This document shows, in pieces, positions 11,601 through 20,600 of a DNA stretch of 64,000 nucleotides. Numbering within the stretch: position 1 is the stretch's first letter; every line of letters begins with the position of its first letter. Both the position numbers and the translations under genes were made by a program. A model generated the notes under the pieces. The model had not been told where the DNA came from. It saw only the letters and a program-made list of their open reading frames with translations, and ran no database searches. Source of the DNA: Eonycteris spelaea (taxonomy: Eukaryota > Chordata > Mammalia > Chiroptera > Pteropodidae); contig PUFA01000182.1 in the NCBI GenBank assembly GCA_003508835.1, positions 434,001-498,000 of the forward strand, in the 5' to 3' direction.

Positions 11601-14600
11601 GTTTTAGTTTTGGTTTTGATTTTATTTTCTAAGAATCTTTGACTTACAGCATGACACCAGACCCTGTCTTAGGAAAGGAGAAATTATGCTGTTGGTCCAG
11701 ATGGTGGCGGGGGGGGGGGGGGGCGCTAGAGGTGGCCAGCACTGAACTTCCCATTTCCCCACTGTCTTTTTGTCCCCACAGCCTCAAGCAGCGGCACCAA
11801 CGGGCTCAGTGTCCCAGCAGACTGCTCAGGGGCCACGACCTCAACACTGCCCGACAGCCCCGCACAGAGAAGGACCTCCGATGAGGCGCCCGCACCTGAG
11901 GTCCGTCTGCCCAGGCAGGGAGCGCAGTGTGCGAGAGACTTCTCCGCTGAGCACGCAGACTGTCACCTGCTCTGCGCAGTGTCAGCCTTCCTGGGTTTGC
12001 TCAGCTGCGTCAGGGCAGACAAATTGCAAGGGGTCTCTCTTCACGGCTGTGAGGGAAGCGTGCCACAAGCACGTGCCACAAGCAGAGCTCTGCCGTGGGG
12101 TCCTGCACTGCCCGAGTCTAGCGTGTCATTGCTGCGTGGCCTGGGGTGGCATTCCTCCAGCAGGCACGCTGACCATTGAGTCCTGGGAGGAATGGCATTT
12201 GTGGACGAGGGCCTTGCACCGATTACGTGGAGAAACGTCCTGCCTCCGTTTCCGCACCCAGCGACTCCTGTGTACACATGTGCCCTTTCCACTGGAGTCA
12301 GCCCCGAAACCATTTGTTGTCCTTTAAAAACGGCAGTCCCCAGGGTTGTGGAACCATGCGGGCCGGAGCCCGTGTTTCCAGTAGTGTCGCAGAGCCGCCG
12401 CCAAGCAAGGGGCACTGCACGCAGAGCTGGCTCTGCGGTTGGCGGGGACGGGTGTGGGATCCGAGTCGCAGCAGCGCGCCAGGCTTCACGCACAGCTGGG
12501 CTGCCTCTGAGTCTCTGCTCCGGCGGGGACGGTGCTGCCAGAGGTTCTCCAGCCTCCACCTCCCCGCAGCCCCCGCTGTGTGCTCAGGCTCACACGGTAA
12601 CGACGACCCTGTGCAACTCTGTTTCGAGCCCTCCTGAGCCCCTGCCTTCCAACCCGTTGGTGGAAATGGAGCTAGAACTCGCTCCCGCGGCACATGCTTC
12701 TTGGACACTGTAATGGTGGGATCTCAGGCAGCCAGTCAGGTGTGCAGCTCTGCGCTGGAGGAGACCCAGGAGCGACCCAGCCGTCTGTCCTCCCGCCATG
12801 TCCCCAGCTGCCTCATCCGGTCCCAGGGCCTGCCTGCGTTGCTCTTCTTATTAGTTCAGCGCCTCCTCAGATGACCCTCAGCCTAGGGACCCTCCCCACG
12901 GGAGACGCCGTGAGCAAACGACATGCCGGGAGATGGTTCAGCTCGCTCAGCGCTAATATGTCCCTTTTCGGTTGTCGTTTTGTTAACTAGGAGAAAGAGC
13001 CTCAGAAAACCGAGTCTAGTAACACTTCCGAGGAGGACAGCTGTGAGGAAAAAGAGCAAGTCCCACAGCAAGCGTTTGTGTTTGGGCAGAACTTGAGGGA
13101 CAGAGTCAAGGTACGTGCCCAGGGGCCGGGCGAGCTGTGGGCTGGGGACTGGATCTTCACATGCCTCCCCCAGATTGAACAACAGGAGCCTGCCACATAA
13201 GGGCGGGAGGGGGCACTGTCGTTCACGGGTGGTCCAATGGCTCACGGCTCGGCCACAGCCATGGTCAGCACTGCTGCTTGTGTATCCCTCCCTTACTGTG
13301 CTGCTCGGCCCTGGCACAGGCCTCACCAGCCACCAGCAAGCATTGCCTGCCACCCTGAGTGTGGGACTCAGCAGTGGCCCCTGGTGGCAGGGGACGAGGG
13401 AGGCAACCCGTGAGAGAGCTTTGTTTCTTCGGGGTTTTCTGTCAGCGCTAGCAGCATTCAGACCAGATCGTGCTTAGTTACTGGAGGCCCGACCTACACA
13501 CCGTGGGGCTCTGGGCAGCATCCCTGGCCCCCACCCTCTGGATACCAGGAACACACCCAGTTGTGACAACCACACATCCCCAAATAGTGCTGATTGTTCC
13601 CTGTGGGGCCAATTACTCCAGACTGAGAACCGTCACCTGATTTTTCTAAAGTAGGGCCGGCAGAAAGATAGTTTTCTCTTCCAAAGGAGCAACAGCATGC
13701 GGTACCTCCTGGCTGCCTCCAAGCGGGTGGGGCCAGACTGGGGACTTTGAATCAGGTGGGAGGCATGTGCAAGTGGCAAGATGTCTCGACCCCGCACCCC
13801 TGTGAAGATTAGAGCAGGCAGCACTGCCTTTCGCAGCCACAGGGACTGTCCTTCTGTGCCATTTCCAGCAGCTCATCTAGCGGGAAGCGCCTTTAGAGGC
13901 CTGAGAGGCAGCATCAGTGGCCATGTCTGGGGACATCTGTGGTCGTCACACTGTGGGGTAGGTACTCCTGGCATCAAATCAGTGTGAGCCAAGGATGCTG
14001 CTCAACACCCCGCAGTGCCCAGGACGATCTGGCCCCAGGGTGAGTGATGCTCAGGGTGAGAAACAATAAAGTAAGGAAACAGAAGTTTATACGCATAGAG
14101 AAAACAGCAGCTCATGCTGTCTGCGTTCTCCTGTGCTGTCACTGTCCAAGGGAAGCACAGATGCCCCAAGAGATGAAAAATAGGTGTTGATGTCACATGA
14201 CTTCAGCCAATATAATGAGTCCCTTGGGGGCTGCTCCCTCCCTGGAGGAGGATGCAAGCCGAGGGAGGGCCTTGAAAGCCATCTTCAGCGGGGTCCAGGC
14301 CTGGCCTGGCCATCAGGTTGGGTTTAGGGGAACGCTGCCTTGACTTTGGGGTGGGGGCAGTGTCTCCTGGAGGTCCAAGGCTCTTGTGATCCCTGAGGTC
14401 TCGGTCTCATCCCAGCTTCTCTGTGAAGGGCAGCCCCAGGCCGTGGTCCCCTAGCGCCTCTGAGCCTGCACGTCCCGCTCACGGGACCAGGTCCGTCCTT
14501 CCCACCTTTCGGTTCTCGGCAGCAGTGCTGTTAGTTCGTGTATGTAATGGAACGGGCACGGCAGTTGGCATCAAAGAAGCCCTCAGGAAATGACCCTTTT

Positions 14601-17600
14601 ATTATGGTTATAATAAACTTGAAATACCAGATGTGTAAGTGTTCTGTGATCCCAGTATAGAAGCATTGAGGAAAATGCCAAGATGCCAGCCTGACTGCAT
14701 TTTTATTTAAACAAGGCTGAAAAAGCTCCCTAATCGTTTACGAGTTATTTTTGTGTCCGAACCATTAAAAGCAAAAAGTTGTGGAGTTGATTACAATGCT
14801 CAGCGTGTGTGCACACACGCACACATGTACACACACCTGAGCGCATGGCGATGATAGGATTTGTACGCTGGAGCTGTGTGGCACAGCGGAGGGTTCATGC
14901 AGCCAGGCTGAGCTTAGAGGTCCCGAGTGTAAGGGTTCCCCGCCTGTTCCCAGTTAATCAGCGAGAACACCGAATCAGCTGACGTGGAGAACGCCGGACA
15001 CCCCAGTTCAGAGACGCCGCCTGCAACCAACTACTTCCTCCAGTACATCAGCTCCAGGTGCGTGTCGGCCTGGGGCCCAGGCATGCGTGGGAGAGCTTCA
15101 GCCTTAGAGGGACCTGGCCATCCTTGGCCCTGACTCGGGCCCGGATAGGAGGCAGCACCCGCGCCAGGAGCCAGCCCGGTCCTTCCTCGGGCAGGATGGT
15201 GGGGACAGGGCAGAAGCATCCAGAGTCTCGGTCATCCTCCATACTCTCCATCTTTCCCACTCTGGGCACAGCTATGGAGAGGTCAGGACGGTGGACTTTG
15301 GTGGACACCTGAGGCAGAACCCAAGTTCTGTGGGGTTGTTTATTCTGGCTCCCAGAGTGACCTTTGTCACCCAGACTTCATGTCCGGAGCAGAACCCAGT
15401 GGGCCAGCAGCGTCTTGACCTCCTCTTGTCACCGGGTCCTGCCCCTGCGCTCACAGCCCGTCTTCTCCTCAGTCTAGAGAACTCGGCCAGTAATGCCGAC
15501 GCCCCCAGCAACAAGTTCGTGTTTGGCCAGAACATGAGCGAGCGTGTGCTGGTGAGTGGCCCCCATGGGGCCTGGTCTTCCGGGGCCGGGAAGGGTTTTG
15601 GAGCTCCTGCCCCTCTTCCAGGTCAGAGGGACGTGGTATCGCTGCCACACTGTCTCCTATAAAATTAGGATGGTTTCAGTTGCAAGTAAGAGAAAGAAGA
15701 CCCAACTTGGATCAGCTTAAAGCCAGGGCAAGGCCGCCCACTTTCCATGAGCCGGCATTCTGCTTCCTGTCTCCCCGCCCTAAGACATCCCTTGAGTCAC
15801 AAGCCATGGTTCTCCTGGCCGAGGTGCTGCCGGGACCCCCCAGAGCCACCTCTGGGTGAAGGCCGGTCAGCCCCACTTGACCATGAGGCTGCTGCACGGA
15901 GGTGGTGGATGGGTGCTATGGTCTCAAAGGGGACCCTGTGTCCCCTGTACTGACGCACACCACAGCCAAGGCACTCGGGTGCCCTCGGGCCACCCCTCAG
16001 TCCCGGAGAGCTTGGCCAGCCAGGACAGGTTTCTGGAATTGGTTATCGGCTCCCTTGCTGGGGTTCTTTTCTTTCCCAGTCGAGTGCACTCCTCTCTGGG
16101 TCTGCTGTGAGTGTGCTAAGGAGCTGTTTTGGGCCCAACTAATTACTTCCATCTTTGTCTCAGTCCACATTGCAGTCAGTACTGTCCTTTTTCTGTTACA
16201 ATGAGCAAGTCAAAGAACTGCCTCACACACACACAGGTGAACAGTGCTTTCAGGTGGTGGCCCATGTCTCCCGGTGAGGCCACAAGAGGCCCCATTTGGG
16301 GGCTCCAAGAGCAGTTTACGTGTGACACACGAGGGCAGATCTGTGAGGACACTTTTCTGTTAGTTTCAACACCAGATGGTGCTTGAGAATGGGTGTGTGG
16401 AGATGGTGGGGGCCAGTTGGGACCTGCCCCATGGAGAAGGGCTGTCAGTCATGACTGCCAGGTCTGGATGGGCCCACAAAGCTTCGAAAGAGAAGCCATC
16501 GGCAGGAAGCAGCCCTCTGCCCAGCAGGAAGGTGCCGAGGGCCACCTCGGCGGAGTGGTCGGCCGGCCACAACTGCCCAGACACCCCTTCCTGAGTGCCT
16601 TTCTTTCCCTGCAGAGCCCACCCAAGTTAAACGAGGTCGGTTCAGACGCCAACAGGGAAAACTCGGCTGCTGAGTCTGGGTCCGAGTCCTCGTCCCAGGA
16701 GGCCACCCCCGAGAAAGGTATGTGGCTGTCCTGCTGCCTCTTGGGAGGGGCTATCAAGTGACGTCCATCCACACCCCTGCCTGGGAGGGTTGTGGGGACC
16801 AACTCAACACAGCAGTAATAACCTCGTGAACCAGCCACTGGGACGGCCAGAAAGCCGTGGGCACTGGTTTTCAGTGAGCAGGAAGGAGACATGTTCATCT
16901 AAAACCAGCCGGGCCCATGGCACTGTGTGGTGAGGTAGCTGTCACCCTCTTCCTTCACACCTGGAGGCGGCAGAGGGAGTTTCTCTTTGGTGTCCTTTTG
17001 GAGGTCTGTCCTCTACTGAATGGGAAGTGGCAGACCCGGAGTGCTGCTGACAGCTCCCGGCAGGTCTGCCTGCAGATTCTGAATTCACTTGGCGTGTTTC
17101 TGGGTCCGCTCCAAATCCCGAGCGTGGGGTGGCTGGCACCCTTGAGGCCATTTATCCCCTGTTAGGTACATGCTCCCCCCACCAAGTAAATAGTCAACGT
17201 TGTTTAGCTAATGACATTGCAGAGTCCCTGGCCGAATCGGCAGCTGCCTACACCAAGGCAACAGCACGGAAGTGTTTGCTGGAAAAAGTGGAAGTCATCA
17301 CCGGGGAGGAGGCAGAGAGCAACGTGTTACAGGTGAGGCGGCGTGCAGGTGGGCCTCTCGGCCATCAGTAGCCCAAAGCTTCTCTGCAACTGGGGGTCCA
17401 GCCCCTGAAGGCCCGACCCACACCCTCCAGGCACTCAGGCTTCCCTTGGAAGTGACAGAGGGGCCTGCGTCCCCACGTTTAGGACCTTGGCGGTGGGGCT
17501 TTTGTTGAGAGCTCAGGGCTCAGGGACTTCTTGTATTGCTTTGTTTTCCAACGAAAGGATCTGTTTTGAGACAGTTCAGGGAATTACAAAGACTGTGGTG

Positions 17601-20600
17601 ACAAATGCCTCCTACCACCCAGAGTTAAGAGCTGTAGTTATTTTGTCACTCCGGCACCTCATTGTTGTTTTATTAGGTGAAAAAAATCACAGATGCGGTC
17701 CAGACTTCGCCTTGCTCTTTACTGTCCCCGTCTTTCTCCCCATCTTGGGGCAACACGTCCAGTTCCGTGTGCCCGCTCATCTGTTTTTCATCCTTTGACA
17801 CTTAGTGTGGCTCTATAAACCACGTTTATATGATACAGGGGAGTTTTTAGTGCAGGGTTTTCGCGGTACTTCTTTTTTTCTCAACGTTGCTTTTTAATCT
17901 ATCCGCGTTAAGAAATACTGACAAACATTGCACGCTTTTTCTGTAAAGGACCACGTATGATCTCTGTTAGTTATTCTTTTTTAAAAAAATAATATGTAAG
18001 CGTATTGAGATATAATGCACGTATTATAAAATTTTCCCTTTTAAAGCCTACGATTCAGTGGTTTTCAGTAGTGACGTGTAACTGTCGCTACTAATTTAAA
18101 ACATGTTTGTCCACCAAAAAGAAACTTTGTGCCCATTATCAGTCTCCCCCCCACCCTTCTCCCCAGCCCCTGACACCCACTCACCCTCTCTCTGTCTCCG
18201 TGGACGCGCCTGTCCTGGACGTTGCACATCACTGGAATCCCACGCCGGTGGCCTTCGGCGTCTGGCTCCTCTCACTGAGCGGCGTGTGCTCAGTGTCCCA
18301 CTTTGTAGTGGGCCTCAGCGCTTTTCTCCTTTTCATGGCCAGGTGATACTCCGGTGTGTGGATGGCCAGTTGGGTGGTTTCCACTTTTCAGCCATTATGA
18401 ATCACGCTGCTATGGACGTTTGCGCACAGGTTTTTGTGTGAACTCCGATTTCGGTTCTCTTGGGTAGATACCTAGGAGTGGCATTGCTGGGCCATGTAGT
18501 CAGTTCGTGTTTGACATTTTGAGGAACTGCTTTCCACAGTGGCCACCAGCAACGTGTGAGGCTTCTGATTTCTCCACATCCTCTCCAGTACCTGTCATCA
18601 TCTGTCTTTTGGTTACAGCCATTCTAGTGGGTGTGAAATGGTATCTCATCAGGGTTTTGATTTGCATTGCCTTAATTTTTTAAATATCCCTCTAAAAGTG
18701 TAAAATCCATTCTAGTTCGAGGGCAAGACGGGAAATTGGCCAAGGGCCAGATGTGGACTCCAGGCCATAATTTGCTGACCCTGGTAGATCATAGGAGTTA
18801 GATGGAGGCTCCCAGGGAGCCTTTCACAGTGGTAACCATGCAGCCAGGGTCCCTGCTCACCCAGAGGGCCACCTTGTGTTCCAGATCCAGTGTAAGCTGT
18901 TTGTCTTTGACAAGACCTCACAGTCATGGGTGGAGAGAGGCCGGGGGCTGCTCAGACTCAACGACATGGCGTCGACTGACGACGGGACATTACAGTCCCG
19001 ACTAGGTGAGCTGCAGGGGGCCCTGTGCAGAGGGTGCAGAGTCCCCAAGGCAATGAAGGGCAAGGTCCCGACTCAGGCCCTCCACCCAAGGAGCAGAGAA
19101 GCGGATCCCCACAGGAAGTTCCTCAGCACCCACACCCCTTGGCTGCCCCAGAGGCTACAGCTGCCAGGCCTTCCACAACTTCCCTCTTTCTAAGTGTGAA
19201 AATGGATAAGAGCACTTGGCAACTTTTAAACTAAGTTTATGCCCACTGTGGGTAGAACTGGGAGTGTCACGTTCACATCCAGAGAGGGAAAGTCTGTGCC
19301 CAGTTTTTCTCCACCTTATAAAGTGCCTGTTAATTTTGGTAGAAAGGAAACAGCAGAAATCAAACATCAATTGTGGTCTCTTTATAAAGAGAGAAATCTC
19401 TGCTAATAACATTTTGGCGGTCCCTGTCTGTTCTGTGGGTTCTTTTTAAAGGAAATGGGGTGACTTTTTATCTTGCTCTTTTCACTCACTATTTTGTGAG
19501 CATGTGCCTGTGTCAGATTTTTCTTAGAAACACAACTGTTTTTGGAAGAAGTTTTATATTAATATTTGTTGACAACAAATGTATGTCACCATTTCTCTCT
19601 TGATGGACATGTAAGTTGTTCCTAGGTTTTTGGACTATTATAAATGATGCTCCTGGGCCATCTAGATATGAATCTCACTCCGAGAAGTATGCCGGCCACA
19701 AAAACGGATGTATGTGTGGTGCATGTGTGTGTGCAGCACGTACATGTTTGAAGAAAATCAGCATGTACCTGTGTCTATACTATGAAACACACACTCACTT
19801 TTTTTTTATCTTCCCAAAGTACAGTTGGCCTCTGGCCTTTACGGAAACAGCAGTTCTTGGCCCAGTAGTAGTGCTCATGGTGCATCTTTTCACAGTCGTC
19901 CCTGAGGTGGGAAGAGATGGAACGGGCCCTTCTGTGGGGCACCGTCCCTCACCCCGCCTCGATTGCTTCCGTTTTTTTCTCATGGAAACGTTCAAGCGTG
20001 TGTGGACGGAGGGCGCACAGTGTCGCCCTCGTCCCCAGTCAGGAGCGGAGCAGGCCTCGTCGCCTTTCACACCCTCCCTCACTGAGATCCGTCCCAGGCA
20101 CCTTTTCCCTGCACCCCCCGAGCCTCTGGTCCTGGTCACGGGCCTTCCCTCCAAGCCCGTGCGAGCTCTCTACCACCTCACAGGTGGGCACACTGAGCTC
20201 AGAGGACTCTGGGCAATCTGGTTGGTTGGGGTTCAGGACCCCGCAGGCCTTCCCAAGCTGCTCCCCATTCTTTGTAGCCATCTGGCGCCCTGGATTGGGG
20301 CGACACCTTCTGACACTGTCCAGGCCTATTCCAGTGGGGAGACCTGGGCTGGAAAGCAGGCGAGAGGTCACCCATGTCTACACGGTTGGGGCACAGGCGG
20401 ATTGCGTGGGCTCTGATAGATCGGGCAGGCTAACTGTGGCCTTGGGCCCGCTGCAGGTGGCACTGGGGGTGTCATGTGCACGTCCAGAGAGGGAAGATCT
20501 GTGCCTGGTTTTTCTCTCCGCCATATGCCTCCCCCAGTCTGTCTTTGTCTCTCTCTCGATGGAAGCTCTAAGCACAGGTTGGCCTTGGTCCCTTTTCTAA

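Larger units (their letters stand above)
13111..14953 (+). other. RANBP3: RANBP3 intron with two DNA-transposon fragments
   Basis: 1.84 kb intron. It holds two related, oppositely oriented fragments (13475-13640, 13905-14075) and a CA-rich stretch near 14797-14837. The remainder shows nothing I can name. Confidence 0.55.
17333..18884 (+). other. RANBP3: RANBP3 intron with LINE-1 and MER5-like fragments
   Basis: 1.55 kb intron, of which the last two thirds is repeat-derived (LINE-1 about 17975-18690, DNA transposon about 18700-18790). Confidence 0.6.

Noticed and set aside
19616..20416. Plus-strand open frame of 266 codons in a RANBP3 intron
   Set aside because: It starts in LINE-like DNA, has no splice support and resembles no protein I know.
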